From Oceanisphaera marina (GTDB lineage: Bacteria; Pseudomonadota; Gammaproteobacteria; Enterobacterales; Aeromonadaceae), in NCBI RefSeq assembly GCF_014643915.1, contig NZ_BMKE01000001.1:62001-126000 (forward strand): 64,000 nucleotides of DNA, given 5' to 3'. The notes below the pieces were generated by a model. It made no database searches and was not told the DNA's origin. It was given only the letters and a program-made list of their open reading frames with translations. The position numbers were made by a program, and so were the translations under genes. Shown here one piece after another: positions 42,361 through 53,992 of the stretch (within the stretch, counting starts at the first letter, position 1; each line of letters opens with the position of its first letter).

Positions 42361-43629
42361 TCAATGCGCTTGGGTTTTGGGTAAAACAAGATTCAAAAGA
42401 ATACCCACAATACCGCACAAGCTGATGCCCTGCAGGCTAAAACCGCCGATGCCGAACGCCATGCCACCAATACCAAAGATCAGGATCACCGCCACTATGC
42501 ACAGATTTCGGGCCTGGGATAAATCAACCTGATGTTTAATCAGGCTGTTCAGCCCCACGGTAGCAATTGAGCCGAACAACAAAATCATGATGCCGCCCAT
42601 CACAGGGGTAGGAATGCTCAGCATCAGGGCGCCAAATTTGCCAACAAATGCCAGCACAATGGCAAAGCCCGCCGCCCAGGTCATGATCACCGGGTTGAAG
42701 TTTTTAGTCAGCATCACGGCGCCGGTCACTTCAGAATAGGTGGTGTTGGGTGGACCACCAAAACAGGACGCGCCCATGGTGGCCAGCCCATCACCCAGCA
42801 GGGTACGATGCAACCCCGGCTTTTTAAGATAGTCTTTACCGGTGACCGAGCTGATGGCCAGAATATCACCAATGTGCTCGATGGCAGGGGCAATGGCTAC
42901 CGGCAGCATGAACAGCACCGCCTGCCAGTGCCATTCCGGGGCCACAAAATGTGGCATGGAGAGCCAGGCCGCATTTTGCACCGAAGAGAAATCCACCACC
43001 CCAAACCACAACGCCATGCCATACCCCACGGCAATACCCGCGGTAATGGGCACCAGACGAAACACGCCTTTGGCCATGGTCGACACCAGCAAGGTCGTCA
43101 TCAGAGCCGGCAGTGACAGCCAGAGGGCAATATTCTGCGGTATCAGTTCGGCTGAGCCATCGCCCGCCTTGCCGATGGCCATGTTCACCGCCATGGGCGC
43201 CAGCCCCAGGCCAATCACCATGATCACCGGGCCCACCACGACCGGTGGCAGTAGTCGGGTCAACAAGGCCGTGCCGCGCCAGCGCACCAGCTGACTGAGC
43301 AGCACATACATGAGGCCCGCCGCCATCAGGCCACTCATGGTGGCAGGAATACCCCAGGTTTGTACGCCATATAAAATGGGGGCGATAAAGGCAAAAGACG
43401 AAGCCAGAAAAATGGGCACCTGACGCTTGGTACACAGCTGAAAAATCAGGGTACCAAAGCCTGCGGTAAATAGGGCCACATTAGGGTCCAGCCCCGTGAT
43501 CAGCGGCATCAGTACCAGGGCACCAAAGGCGACAAACAGCATTTGCGACCCGGCCAGGGCTCGGCGCAGTGGCGTATTGGCGGCACTGGCAGGGGCAGCC
43601 AGACTCTCGTTTTGTTCTACTGAACTCAT
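42361..43629 (-). CDS. uraA: Uracil permease
   Basis: 422 residues, NCS2 (NAT/NCS2) family, 14 membrane segments. Signatures: FVAFGALVLMPLITGLDPNVALFTAGFGTLIFQL, the substrate motif around IEHIGDILAISSVTG, DGLATMGASCFGGPPNTTYSEVTGAV, and AFVGKFGALMLSIPTPVMGGIMILLFG. It is a proton-coupled uracil importer that works with Upp. Located 63 bp after upp on the same strand, with a hairpin between them. Confidence 0.93.
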   Translation of the reverse strand: MSSVEQNESLAAPASAANTPLRRALAGSQMLFVAFGALVLMPLITGLDPNVALFTAGFGTLIFQLCTKRQVPIFLASSFAFIAPILYGVQTWGIPATMSGLMAAGLMYVLLSQLVRWRGTALLTRLLPPVVVGPVIMVIGLGLAPMAVNMAIGKAGDGSAELIPQNIALWLSLPALMTTLLVSTMAKGVFRLVPITAGIAVGYGMALWFGVVDFSSVQNAAWLSMPHFVAPEWHWQAVLFMLPVAIAPAIEHIGDILAISSVTGKDYLKKPGLHRTLLGDGLATMGASCFGGPPNTTYSEVTGAVMLTKNFNPVIMTWAAGFAIVLAFVGKFGALMLSIPTPVMGGIMILLFGSIATVGLNSLIKHQVDLSQARNLCIVAVILIFGIGGMAFGIGGFSLQGISLCGIVGILLNLVLPKTQAH

Positions 43630-43653
43630 CTTTTCTTTACCTTGTTCGAACAG

Positions 43654-43679
43654 AAAAAAACCGGCCTGTGCCGGTTTTA
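43654..43679 (-). terminator. Hairpin between upp and uraA (attenuator or partial terminator)
   Basis: On the minus strand AAAACCGG-cacagg-CCGGTTTTTTT forms a rho-independent-terminator-like structure 14 bp after the upp stop and upstream of uraA. It may set the upp:uraA ratio or end part of the transcripts. Confidence 0.7.
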
Positions 43680-43692
43680 ATTTACCTATTGT

Positions 43693-44319
43693 TTATTTGG
43701 TACCAAAAATCTTGTCCCCGGCATCACCGAGGCCAGGAATGATGTAGCCGTTGTCGTCAAGCCGCTCATCAACAGATGCACAGTACAACTCAACATCAGG
43801 GTGCGCCGCTTCCAGCGCCTTGAGACCTTCTGGTGCCGCCACCAACACAATCACCTTGAAGTGCTGGCAGCCTTTTTCCTTTAACAGATCGATGGTGGCG
43901 ATCATGGAGCCACCGGTAGCCAGCATGGGGTCGACTATCAGCGCCAGGCGCTCGTCTATGTGGCTGACCAACTTGTTGAAGTAATGCACCGGCTGCAGGG
44001 TTTCTTCATCTCTATATACCCCTACCACACTGACGCGGGCGCTGGGCATGTGCTCAAGCACGCCATCCATCATGCCAAGACCGGCACGCAGGATAGGCAC
44101 TACGGTCACCTTCTTGCCTTTAAGCTGGTCAACCTCGGTAGGACCATTCCAGCCCTGGATGGTCGTTTTTTCGGTGTCAAAATCGGCAGTGGCTTCATAC
44201 GTCAGCAAGCTGCCCACTTCTTTTGCCAGCTCACGAAAGCGTTTGGTACTAATGTCGGCTTCGCGCATTAGACCCAGCTTGTGTTTCACCAAAGGGTGTT
44301 TAACCTCAACGACTTTCAT
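43693..44319 (-). CDS. upp: Uracil phosphoribosyltransferase
   Basis: 208 residues, same length as E. coli Upp. [39 protein letters not shown], the PRPP loop [20 protein letters not shown], and the uracil-binding C-terminus [17 protein letters not shown] are all typical. It makes UMP from uracil and PRPP for pyrimidine salvage. First gene of the upp-uraA unit. Confidence 0.97.
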   Translation of the reverse strand: MKVVEVKHPLVKHKLGLMREADISTKRFRELAKEVGSLLTYEATADFDTEKTTIQGWNGPTEVDQLKGKKVTVVPILRAGLGMMDGVLEHMPSARVSVVGVYRDEETLQPVHYFNKLVSHIDERLALIVDPMLATGGSMIATIDLLKEKGCQHFKVIVLVAAPEGLKALEAAHPDVELYCASVDERLDDNGYIIPGLGDAGDKIFGTK

Positions 44320-44631
44320 TCACGTATTCTCCCGATTCAGGCGATGCACAAAAAAACCGCGGAACTTTAGCATAAAATAGCGTACCACGGCAGACTTTCA
44401 GGGGGATTTTTTGCAAAATATGTCATGTTACTCCTGCTGTATCTGTTTTTTATGTCACAAGAACATAGACCATGAGCCAACGTTGGTGGCACTGCCTTGC
44501 GCATTAAATTAGAATAGCGGACGAAACAGTGACTAACAGACGGAACAGCCCGCATGCCTCTTCAAGCTTAGCGCTAAATGAGACTGTTTGGTGCTTAACC
44601 CGCTCCTAAAACAATGACAAGGTAACCACTC
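44320..44631. other. Divergent promoter region between upp and purM
   Basis: 312 bp with no gene. It has a perfect CCAACGTTGG dyad at 44477-44486, which might be an operator but is a poor match to the PurR consensus, and a TAGAAT -10-like box at 44510-44515 without a well-spaced -35. Confidence 0.5.
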
Positions 44632-45669
44632 GTGACGCAGAAAAATCCCCTGAGCTACAAAGACGCCGGTGTTGATATTGATGCTGGTAATGCCCTGGTT
44701 GAACGCATAAAAGGCGTTAGCCGTCGCACACAACGCCCAGAAGTAATGGGCGGACTCGGGGGCTTTGGCGCATTGTGCCAGCTACCCACTGGCTATAAAG
44801 AACCGGTACTGGTCGCCGGCACCGATGGTGTGGGTACCAAGCTGCGTCTGGCCATCGACCTTAAACGCCACCAGGGCGTAGGTATCGATCTGGTCGCCAT
44901 GTGCGTAAACGACCTGATTGTTCAGGGCGGCGAGCCACTGTTCTTCCTCGATTATTACGCCACCGGCAAGCTGGACGTGGACACGGCTGCCGATGTGGTT
45001 ACCGGCATAGGTGCGGGTTGTGAGCTTAGCGGCTGCGCCCTGATTGGCGGCGAAACCGCCGAAATGCCCGGCATGTATGAAGCCGGTGACTACGACCTGG
45101 CAGGATTTTGTGTTGGCGTAGTAGAGAAAAGCGGCATTATTGACGGCAGCAAAGTCGGCGCCGGTGATGCCTTGATCGCCCTGGGGTCAAGCGGCCCGCA
45201 CTCTAACGGCTACTCGCTGATACGCAAGATCCTGGAAGTCAGCAACGCCGACCTGCAGCAGCCGCTGGGTGATACTACCCTGGCCGATGCGCTGATGGAA
45301 CCGACCCGCATTTATGTAAAACCTGTGCTGGAGCTGATCAAGCAGTTTGACATTCATGCCCTGAGCCACATTACCGGCGGCGGTTTCTGGGAAAATATTC
45401 CCCGCGTGCTGCCCAAGGGCGCCAAAGCCGTGATTGACGGCGCCAGCTGGCAGTGGCCGCAAGTATTCAACTGGCTGCAAACTGCCGGCAACGTGGACAC
45501 CACAGAAATGTATCGCACCTTCAACTGTGGTGTTGGTATGGTTATCGCCCTGCCTGCCGACCAGGCCGATGCGGCCGTCAAGTTCATGCAAGACGCCGGC
45601 GAGCAATGCTGGGTGATTGGCAACATTGATAATGCCGTTGGCGACGAAGAGCAGGTTGAAATTAAATGA
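44632..45669 (+). CDS. purM: Phosphoribosylformylglycinamidine cyclo-ligase
   Basis: 345 residues (E. coli PurM 345), starting with GTG 44632 after [86 protein letters not shown] and [16 protein letters not shown] are the ATP-grasp-like PurM superfamily motifs. It closes the imidazole ring to give AIR, the fifth purine step. Overlaps purN by 4 bp. Confidence 0.97.
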   Translation: MTQKNPLSYKDAGVDIDAGNALVERIKGVSRRTQRPEVMGGLGGFGALCQLPTGYKEPVLVAGTDGVGTKLRLAIDLKRHQGVGIDLVAMCVNDLIVQGGEPLFFLDYYATGKLDVDTAADVVTGIGAGCELSGCALIGGETAEMPGMYEAGDYDLAGFCVGVVEKSGIIDGSKVGAGDALIALGSSGPHSNGYSLIRKILEVSNADLQQPLGDTTLADALMEPTRIYVKPVLELIKQFDIHALSHITGGGFWENIPRVLPKGAKAVIDGASWQWPQVFNWLQTAGNVDTTEMYRTFNCGVGMVIALPADQADAAVKFMQDAGEQCWVIGNIDNAVGDEEQVEIK

Positions 45670-46304
45670 CCCGCATCGTGGTGCTGATTTCCGGCAATGG
45701 CAGCAATTTGCAGGCCTTGCTGGATCAGTCTGAAGCTGGACAGCTGGGCGGCCAGATAGCTGCGGTGATCAGCAACAAAGCCGATGCCTATGGTTTGCAG
45801 CGTGCCCGCGATGCGGGCATTGCCACCCAGGTGGTATCGAACCAGGATTATAGCGATCGCGCCGGTTTTGATGCCGCCCTGATGCAGGTCATTGATCGCT
45901 ATCAGCCCAGCCTGGTGGTGCTGGCCGGATTCATGCGTATTTTAACGCCGGAGTTTGTACGCCATTATCAGGGTCGCATGCTGAATATTCATCCATCCTT
46001 GCTGCCCCGTTACCAGGGCCTGCATACCCATCAGAAAGCCATTGATGCAGGTGATAAAGAGCATGGCTGCAGCGTGCACTTTGTCACCGAAGAGCTGGAC
46101 GGCGGACCGGTCGTGCTACAGGCGCGAGTGCCGATTTTTGCCGATGATGACGCTTCAACGGTGGCCGAACGAGTACAGGTGCAGGAACATGCCATTTACC
46201 CGTTAACGGTACGCTGGTTTTGCGATGGCCGTTTGGTGATGCAACAGGGCCAGGTCTATCTGGACGGCGCCTTGCTGCCCGCCCAGGGCCACGCCGAAGA
46301 GTAA
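45666..46304 (+). CDS. purN: Phosphoribosylglycinamide formyltransferase 1
   Basis: 212 residues; start overlaps purM stop (ATGA). [19 protein letters not shown] binds the phosphoribosyl group, [14 protein letters not shown] and [22 protein letters not shown] (catalytic N-H-...D) and [16 protein letters not shown] complete the active site. It formylates GAR using 10-formyl-tetrahydrofolate. The purMN pair is the standard order. Confidence 0.96.
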   Translation: MTRIVVLISGNGSNLQALLDQSEAGQLGGQIAAVISNKADAYGLQRARDAGIATQVVSNQDYSDRAGFDAALMQVIDRYQPSLVVLAGFMRILTPEFVRHYQGRMLNIHPSLLPRYQGLHTHQKAIDAGDKEHGCSVHFVTEELDGGPVVLQARVPIFADDDASTVAERVQVQEHAIYPLTVRWFCDGRLVMQQGQVYLDGALLPAQGHAEE

Positions 46305-46320
46305 CCTTCTTTTGCCAGTG

Positions 46321-46356
46321 AAAAACGCGCTTATGGCGACATAAGCGCGTTTTTTG
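46321..46356 (+). terminator. Terminator after purN
   Basis: AAAACGCGCTTATG-gcga-CATAAGCGCGTTTT with a T run, 16 bp after purN. Confidence 0.92.
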
Positions 46357-46391
46357 TTGCGTAAATACAAGCGGAGCCTATAAGGATTGTT

Positions 46392-47594
46392 ATGACAACA
46401 GATATAACCTCGGCATTCAGTCAGGTTAACAGAGTCGCCATTCTGGTGGTGTTGGCTCTCGGTACCTTTATTCTGGGGCTGGCCGAATTTTCAATGATGC
46501 CGATGCTCCCGCTGATCAGCGACACCTTTAATACCACACCGTCACAAAGTGGATATGCCATTAGCGCCTATGCCATAGGTGTGGTCGTCGGTGCCCCGAT
46601 TTTAATGCTGGCCACCGCAAACATTAAAAAACGCACCGCGCTGCTGATCTTTTTAAGCATGATGTGCATTGCAAACAGTTTAAGTGCCTTCGCAACGTCA
46701 CTGGAACAACTGGTGCTATTCCGGTTTTTAAGCGGCCTGCCCCACGGTGCTTATTTTGGGGCGGCGATTTTACTGGCTTCCGATATCGCGCCTGCCGGAA
46801 AACGCGCCAGCTTTATGTCGAAGGTCTTTATGGGGTTAACCATTGCCACCATTGTTGGCGTGCCCATAGTGACGCTGGTCGGGCAATACCTTAGCTGGCG
46901 TTATTGTCTGGCTGGAGCCGGTGCCTTGGCCTTCATTGCCTTTATCTGCGTTTATAACACCGTTCCCAGCGTTAAAAATGCCCAGCCATCGAATTTACTC
47001 AATGAGTTCGGCGTGCTGAAAAACAAGCTGATCTGGTCCATTCTCGGGATCGTCATTATCGGTTTTGGTGGGGTATTCTGCCTTTATACCTACATTGCCG
47101 ACACCATTCTGGTCACCACCAAAACCCCGGCCTACACCATTTCCATTGCCATGGTGATGTTTGGCATCGGCTCGACGCTGGGCAATTATGTGCTGGGTAA
47201 AGCTGCCGATAAGTCGGCCATTAAAACCACCGGCCTGGTACTGGTGGGGGCCATTATATTTTCACTGGCCTATGTTACGGCGAGTCATCATATCTGGCTT
47301 TTGTATGGGGTGATCTTTTTTATCGGCTGCAGTATCGGTTTGGCCACCCTGATCCAGACATTGCTGATGGATGTATCGCCCGATGGCCACGCCATGATTG
47401 GCGCCCTGGTGCAATGTGCCTTTAATATTGCCAATGCCATTGGCCCCTGGGTCGGTGGCATCGCGATTGCACAGGGGGCTGCGCCCCATCAAACCGGCTA
47501 TGTGGCTGCAGTGTTATTTAGCGGTGGCTTGATGATGTGGCTGCTCAGTTACGTGCAAATCACCAGGAAACAGCCGGTGCCTGAGGCTTGTTAA
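46392..47594 (+). CDS. MFS transporter, DHA1-type efflux permease
   Basis: 400 residues, twelve membrane segments. Helix 1 has ALGTFILGLAEFSMMPMLPLI, loop 2-3 a variant of the MFS signature (ATANIKKRTAL), helix 4 RFLSGLPHGAYFGAAI, and helix 5 PIVTLVGQYLSWRY, the motif C-like region of drug/sugar efflux pumps (AraJ/YdhP group). Probably exports a sugar or toxic small molecule; substrate unknown. Own transcription unit between two terminators. Confidence 0.87.
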   Translation: MTTDITSAFSQVNRVAILVVLALGTFILGLAEFSMMPMLPLISDTFNTTPSQSGYAISAYAIGVVVGAPILMLATANIKKRTALLIFLSMMCIANSLSAFATSLEQLVLFRFLSGLPHGAYFGAAILLASDIAPAGKRASFMSKVFMGLTIATIVGVPIVTLVGQYLSWRYCLAGAGALAFIAFICVYNTVPSVKNAQPSNLLNEFGVLKNKLIWSILGIVIIGFGGVFCLYTYIADTILVTTKTPAYTISIAMVMFGIGSTLGNYVLGKAADKSAIKTTGLVLVGAIIFSLAYVTASHHIWLLYGVIFFIGCSIGLATLIQTLLMDVSPDGHAMIGALVQCAFNIANAIGPWVGGIAIAQGAAPHQTGYVAAVLFSGGLMMWLLSYVQITRKQPVPEAC

Positions 47595-47599
47595 CCTGA

Positions 47600-47628
47600 A
47601 ACGGCGCTGCCTGGCAGCGCCGTTGTTG
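47600..47628. terminator. Terminator between convergent MFS and yafJ genes
   Basis: AACGGCGCTGC-ctg-GCAGCGCCGTT, 11-bp perfect stem followed by TGTTGTT. The T run is imperfect, but the position suits a shared terminator. Confidence 0.72.
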
Positions 47629-47648
47629 TTGAACGGTAACGCATGCCA

Positions 47649-48428
47649 TCACAGATCGGTGGCGGCAATCCGTTCACCCAGAAGAAAGAGGTTGAACTCG
47701 CCGGGTTGCATCTTGTGCCATTGCTCGTTGTTGGTGAGCGGCTGGGTAGCAATGACGGTAACGATATCGTTGGGCGTGGTTTCTTTCTGAAAATCGATCT
47801 CCACTTCTTCATCGATCAGTCTTGCCGGCCCAAAGGGCGCACGGCGGGTGATCCAGTGCAGATTGTTGGTGCAATAGGTCATCAGATATTCGCCATCGGT
47901 GAGCAGCATATTGAATACCCCCAGAGCGCGTAGCTGATCGCACAGGCTGGCGACATAGCGAAACATGGCCGACATGTCATCGGGTTTGGTGGGAAACTGA
48001 CGCTCCATGGCATCCAGAATCCAGCAAAACGCCAGCTCGCTGTCGGTTTCGCCCACCGGATTATGACGCCCGGTTTTCAGATGGTCGTACCCGCTCAGCT
48101 GGCCATTGTGGGCAAAGGTCCAGTAACGGCCCCATAGCTCCCGGGTAAAAGGGTGGGTATTTTCCAGCGCAATACCGCCACGATTGGCCTGGCGAATATG
48201 ACTAATCACCGAGCAGCTTTTAATGGGATATTCCTGCACCAGTTTGGCAATGCGCGACTGACTGGAAGGCTGCGGATCCTTGAAGGTGCGCAGTCCCTTG
48301 CCTTCGTAAAATACGATACCCCAGCCGTCTTTATGAGGGCCGGTACGGCCTCCGCGCTGCATCAGCCCGGTAAAGCTGAAACAGATATCCGTGGGTACAT
48401 TGGCGCTCATCCCTAGCAATTCACACAT
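47649..48428 (-). CDS. yafJ: Class II glutamine amidotransferase-like protein YafJ
   Basis: 259 residues. The N-terminal nucleophile Cys2 (MCELLGMSANVPTDICFSFTGL), SHIRQANRG, TFAHNGQLSGYDH and GETDSELAFCWILDAM define the GATase II/NTN-hydrolase fold of the YafJ family. No synthetase domain is attached, so it may hydrolyse a gamma-glutamyl amide or related small molecule. Next to gmhA as in E. coli (5-bp gap), likely one operon. Confidence 0.92.
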   Translation of the reverse strand: MCELLGMSANVPTDICFSFTGLMQRGGRTGPHKDGWGIVFYEGKGLRTFKDPQPSSQSRIAKLVQEYPIKSCSVISHIRQANRGGIALENTHPFTRELWGRYWTFAHNGQLSGYDHLKTGRHNPVGETDSELAFCWILDAMERQFPTKPDDMSAMFRYVASLCDQLRALGVFNMLLTDGEYLMTYCTNNLHWITRRAPFGPARLIDEEVEIDFQKETTPNDIVTVIATQPLTNNEQWHKMQPGEFNLFLLGERIAATDL

Positions 48429-48433
48429 ATCGC

Positions 48434-49015
48434 TTACTCTTGCTCCATTTCTTTTTCGACCAGCTGGATCAGAATATGGATGATCTTGATATGCACTTCC
48501 TGAATTCGATCTGCATAGCCAAAGTGGGGGACGCGAATTTCTACATCGGCCAGGCCGGCCATTTTTCCGCCATCTTTACCGGTCAGGGCAATCACCTTGA
48601 TGCCTTTGGCCTTGGCCGCTTCAATGGCCTTGATAATATTGCCCGAGTTACCACTGGTTGACAGTCCAAACAACACATCACCGGGCTGCCCTACCGCCTC
48701 CAGATAGCGGGAAAACACAAATTCAAAGCCAAAGTCGTTGGCCACGCAAGACAAATGGCTGGGATCGGAAATGGCAATGGCCGGATAGCCGGGACGATTT
48801 TCCCGATAACGACCGGTGAGTTCTTCGGCAAAATGCATGGCATCGCAATGAGAACCGCCATTACCACAAGACAACACCTTGCCACCCGCCTTGAAGCGCT
48901 CGGCCAGTAATTTGGCCGCTTGTTCGATGGCCTGAATATTGGCGTCGTCGGCCAGGAAGCGATTAAGCACGTCGGCGGCTTCTGTCAGTTCGCTACGGAT
49001 CAGATCCTGATACAT
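48434..49015 (-). CDS. gmhA: Phosphoheptose isomerase GmhA
   Basis: 193 residues from ATG 49015 ([17 protein letters not shown]), as in E. coli; the in-frame ATG at 49030 is less likely. SIS domain with [52 protein letters not shown] and [28 protein letters not shown]. It isomerises sedoheptulose-7-phosphate, the first step in ADP-heptose for LPS core. The zinc and catalytic residues (E in FAEEL, H in VHIK) are present. Confidence 0.96.
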   Translation of the reverse strand: MYQDLIRSELTEAADVLNRFLADDANIQAIEQAAKLLAERFKAGGKVLSCGNGGSHCDAMHFAEELTGRYRENRPGYPAIAISDPSHLSCVANDFGFEFVFSRYLEAVGQPGDVLFGLSTSGNSGNIIKAIEAAKAKGIKVIALTGKDGGKMAGLADVEIRVPHFGYADRIQEVHIKIIHILIQLVEKEMEQE

Positions 49016-49065
49016 GAAATTGCCTCTCACTCACGATAAACCGACATTTTGGCATAGATTGTATC

Positions 49066-49155
49066 AAGCGCCTAGCGCCCGGCGCCAAGCACCAAGCTCA
49101 AGACAGACACCGTTTTTTATTTAGCTGGGCGCCGGGCGCTTGGTGATGGGCGCTT
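49066..49155. repeat. GC-rich heptad repeats in inverted arrangement
   Basis: Degenerate heptads AGCGCCT-AGCGCCC-GGCGCCA-AGCACCA (49067-49094) face GGGCGCC-GGGCGCT-TGGTGAT-GGGCGCT (49127-49154). They form a long imperfect hairpin between the divergent gmhA and fadE genes. A related tract lies at 52244-52275. Confidence 0.7.
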
Positions 49156-49211
49156 ATTTTACTTCTTGATCACTTGATTTAAACATTTGCATCAATTACA
49201 ACTAGGCCATC

Positions 49212-49228
49212 AACAGGTCTGACCTCAG
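49212..49228 (+). promoter_or_regulatory. FadR-type operator upstream of fadE
   Basis: AACAGGTCTGACCTCAG matches the FadR consensus AACTGGTCnGACCAGTT in the whole GGTCnGACC core and most of the left arm. It lies 41 bp before the fadE ATG, where binding would repress fadE until long-chain acyl-CoA releases FadR. Confidence 0.7.
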
Positions 49229-49268
49229 ATTTCTGTTTATACCCGCTGATGCCGACAAGGAGTTCTTG

Positions 49269-51701
49269 ATGATGACCATTCTGCTACTCGTGCTTGCCTG
49301 GGGAGTGCTGGCGTATCGCCGCACATCGCTGCGCAGCTTTACCCTGGCAACCACCGCGGTGCTGGTGTTGGGTACCCTCTTCGGAGAGGTTGGCCCCCTC
49401 TGCTGGCTGGTATTTGCGGTGCTGGCGGCCGTGTTGAATCTTGCGCCGCTGCGTACCCAGCTGCTGAGTGCTCCCATGTTCAAGGTGTATAAAGGGTTGA
49501 TGCCGGAGATGTCGTCCACCGAGCGCGAAGCCATCGAAGCCGGTACTACCTGGTGGGAAGCCGAGCTGTTTGGCGGCAAGCCCAACTGGCAAACGCTGCA
49601 TCAGTATCCCAAACCACAGCTGAGTGCCGAAGAGCAGGCCTTTATGGAGGGTCCGGTGGCCGAAGTGTGTCGCATGACCAACGATTGGGAAGTGACCCAC
49701 GAGCGGGCCGACCTGTCGCCCGAGGTGTGGGACTACCTTAAACAGCACAAATTTTTTGCCATGATCATCAAAAAGCAGTATGGCGGTCTGGAGTTCTCGG
49801 CCTTCGCCCAGTCGCGGGTATTGCAAAAACTGTGCAGCACCAGTGCGGTGCTGGCCTCCACCGTGGGTGTGCCCAACTCGCTGGGCCCGGGGGAACTGCT
49901 GCAGCATTACGGCACTGAAGAACAGAAAGATCATTACCTGCCCCGCCTAGCCGCCGGCGACGAGATCCCCTGCTTTGCCCTGACCGGACCCGAAGCCGGA
50001 TCCGATGCCGGCGCCATTCCCGATCTGGGCATCGTCTGCATGGGCGACTGGCAAGGCAAGCAGGTACTGGGTATGCGCCTGACCTGGAACAAACGCTATA
50101 TCACCCTGGCGCCCATCGCCACCGTGCTGGGCCTGGCGTTTAAACTGCAAGACCCGGATGCTTTACTGGGCGACCAACCCAACCTCGGCATTACCTGTGC
50201 CTTGATCCCTACCGACATGCCGGGCGTCACCATAGGCCGGCGTCACTTTCCGCTGAACGTGCCGTTTCAAAACGGGCCGACCCAGGGCAAAGACGTGTTT
50301 GTGCCTATCGACTTTATTATTGGTGGCCCTGCCATGGCCGGCCAGGGCTGGCGCATGCTGACCGAGTGCCTGTCGGTGGGGCGCGGCATTACCCTGCCCT
50401 CGACCGGTACCGCAGGCACTCGTGTTTCCGCACTGGCCTCGGGCGCCTACAGCCGTATTCGCCGGCAGTTCCGCATCCCGATTGGCAAGATGGAAGGCAT
50501 TGAAGAACCACTGGCACGACTGGGCGGCAATGCCTATCTATCCGATGCGGCCAGCATGTTGACCGTAACCGGCATCGATTTGGGCGAGAAACCCTCGGTG
50601 ATTTCCGCCATCGTCAAATATCATCTCACTCACCGCAGCCAGCACAGCCTGATCGACGCCATGGATATTCACGGTGGCAAAGGCATTTGCATGGGGCCCA
50701 ACAATTATCTGGCGCGGGGTTATCAGGGTGCCCCCATCGCCATTACGGTAGAAGGCGCCAACATACTCACTCGCTGCATGATCATTTATGGTCAGGGCGC
50801 CATTCGCTGCCACCCTTATGTGCTGAGTGAAATGCTGTCGGTACAGGAGCCGGATGCGCAAAAGGCACTGGGACAGTTTGATAATGCCGTGTTTGGCCAT
50901 ATCGGTTTTGCCATCAGTAATACGGTGCGCAGCTTCTGGTTGGGCCTAACCCATGCCCGCTTCAGTAGCACACCAGTGAGTGACGCCACCGCGCCCTACT
51001 ATCGTCAGATGAATCGCCTGAGTGCCAATCTGAGTCTGCTGTCCGATGTGGCCATGGCCACCCTGGGTGGCGAGCTGAAGCGTAAAGAGCGCTTGTCGGC
51101 ACGACTGGGCGATGTGCTCAGCCAGCTGTATCTGGTGTCGGCCACCTTGAAGCGCTTTAACGACGACGGCCGCCCCGCCGAGCTATTGCCCTTAGTGCAC
51201 TGGGCCTGTCAGGACGGCTTGTATCAGGCACAAACTGCGGTGATTGAGCTGCTGGAAAACTTCCCCTCCCCCATGCTGGGCAAGCTGTTGCACGCCCTGG
51301 TAATGCCCTGGGGTGCCTCGCTGACTCGCCCTTCGGACAGGCTGGATCATAAAGTGGCACAGGCGCTGCAAACCCCCGGCCCGGCACGGGATGCGCTGGC
51401 CGAAGGGCTGTATTTAACCGCCGAAGAAGGCAATCCGCTGGGCATGCTGGAGCAGGCCTTTGCCGATATCCAACAGGCTGAGCCCATCTTCAACAAGATT
51501 GTTGAAATATTGGGGCGTCGTCCCTTCACCGGCCTGGACGCTCTGGCCAGAGAAGCCCTGAGTGCCGACATTATCAACAAAGAGGAAGTCAGCATTCTGG
51601 AGCAGGCAGAAGTCAGTCGCCTACGTACCATCAACGTGGATGACTTCGATCCAATGGACCTGCCGGCGAAGAAAACCGGAAGCAGTAAGCCTGTCACTTA
51701 G
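49269..51701 (+). CDS. fadE: Acyl-CoA dehydrogenase FadE
   Basis: 810 residues from ATG 49269 (AGGAG upstream; the preceding TTG is ignored). E. coli FadE has 814. Two N-terminal membrane helices (~1-45), then the FAD-dependent dehydrogenase: [66 protein letters not shown] and [25 protein letters not shown]. The long C-terminal extension (DUF1974-like) is present. It performs the first oxidation of fatty-acid beta-oxidation at the inner membrane. A FadR-like operator lies upstream. Confidence 0.96.
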   Translation: MMTILLLVLAWGVLAYRRTSLRSFTLATTAVLVLGTLFGEVGPLCWLVFAVLAAVLNLAPLRTQLLSAPMFKVYKGLMPEMSSTEREAIEAGTTWWEAELFGGKPNWQTLHQYPKPQLSAEEQAFMEGPVAEVCRMTNDWEVTHERADLSPEVWDYLKQHKFFAMIIKKQYGGLEFSAFAQSRVLQKLCSTSAVLASTVGVPNSLGPGELLQHYGTEEQKDHYLPRLAAGDEIPCFALTGPEAGSDAGAIPDLGIVCMGDWQGKQVLGMRLTWNKRYITLAPIATVLGLAFKLQDPDALLGDQPNLGITCALIPTDMPGVTIGRRHFPLNVPFQNGPTQGKDVFVPIDFIIGGPAMAGQGWRMLTECLSVGRGITLPSTGTAGTRVSALASGAYSRIRRQFRIPIGKMEGIEEPLARLGGNAYLSDAASMLTVTGIDLGEKPSVISAIVKYHLTHRSQHSLIDAMDIHGGKGICMGPNNYLARGYQGAPIAITVEGANILTRCMIIYGQGAIRCHPYVLSEMLSVQEPDAQKALGQFDNAVFGHIGFAISNTVRSFWLGLTHARFSSTPVSDATAPYYRQMNRLSANLSLLSDVAMATLGGELKRKERLSARLGDVLSQLYLVSATLKRFNDDGRPAELLPLVHWACQDGLYQAQTAVIELLENFPSPMLGKLLHALVMPWGASLTRPSDRLDHKVAQALQTPGPARDALAEGLYLTAEEGNPLGMLEQAFADIQQAEPIFNKIVEILGRRPFTGLDALAREALSADIINKEEVSILEQAEVSRLRTINVDDFDPMDLPAKKTGSSKPVT

Positions 51702-52199
51702 TCACAACTATTTGTTGATATAGTGTGGATTGTCAGGCAGAGGGTACTACTCCTCCGACTCGCCGTAAACCCATCCTTGGGGGCTCAAACCGCGCCATCC
51801 CTGGCGCGGATGGTCGGCGGAGCAGACACCCTCTGCCTTCCCATTGACACCGGTGCCGTCGGTCAGTGATGCTCACAGACGACTCGGTGTCTAAAAAGAG
51901 GCGGCTGGGATAGCCTCAGCCGACCATCACATGACAGGTCAGCAAAGGCTCCTGCAATGCTGACACTCCCGCCATCCTTGGCGGTCGGACGTCATGTGCT
52001 GAGCGTGCAGGGGGCGAGCTCGCCTCGCCGAGACGAATTATTTCAGCCTGACCGAACATCCAGTGAATGTTCGCAGTGGGCTGAAATGATGAGTGTCCTT
52101 ACTAAAGCGTGTCGGAGGAGGGTACCCAGTTGCCTCTGGGCATTAATTCACTGGCTAGCGACTTATGACTAAGAGACAGGTTGAAAGCAGGAAGAAGAA
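51702..52199. other. Long intergenic region filled by a family C element
   Basis: About 500 bp between fadE and the kdsA terminator. Nearly all is taken by the multi-hairpin repeat listed next. Open frames such as 51957-52172 run through the hairpins and are not genes. Confidence 0.6.
51742..52127. repeat. Multi-hairpin dispersed element, family C, full copy (386 bp)
   Basis: Terminal inverted repeats GGGTAC..CTCCTCCGAC and GTCGGAGGAGGGTACCC bound the element. Inside are at least five hairpins: CGCGCC...GGCGCG (51791-51809), GGCTG...CAGCC (51903-51921), CCGCC-atcctt-GGCGG (51969-51984), and nested TTTCAGCC...GGCTGAAA (52041/52079) with GAACAT...ATGTTC (52054/52067). A ~65-bp block near the left end is almost identical to that at 60216-60284. 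No protein-coding signal. Confidence 0.78.
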
Positions 52200-52247
52200 A
52201 AAACAACACCCCGAGCCTGAATGCAGGCTCGGGGTGTTGTTTTAGCT
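52200..52247 (-). terminator. Strong terminator after kdsA
   Basis: A 20-bp perfect stem AAAACAACACCCCGAGCCTG/CAGGCTCGGGGTGTTGTTTT with loop AATG. On the minus strand it is followed by TTTCTTC. It is separated from kdsA by heptad-like GGGCGCC-TGGCGCT sequence (52247-52275). Confidence 0.88.
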
Positions 52248-52277
52248 GGGCGCCTGGCGCTGAAGGCTCGGCGCTAC

Positions 52278-53969
<1,692 letters not shown>

Positions 53970-53992
<23 letters not shown>

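Noticed and set aside
44477-44486. PurR operator before purM
   Set aside because: CCAACGTTGG is a perfect dyad but does not fit the A-rich PurR consensus (ACGCAAACGTTTGCGT type) beyond the central ACGT, so it is mentioned only in the region entry.
51957-52172. Small frame of 71 codons downstream of fadE
   Set aside because: It lies inside the hairpins of a family C element, which explains the sequence better than coding does.
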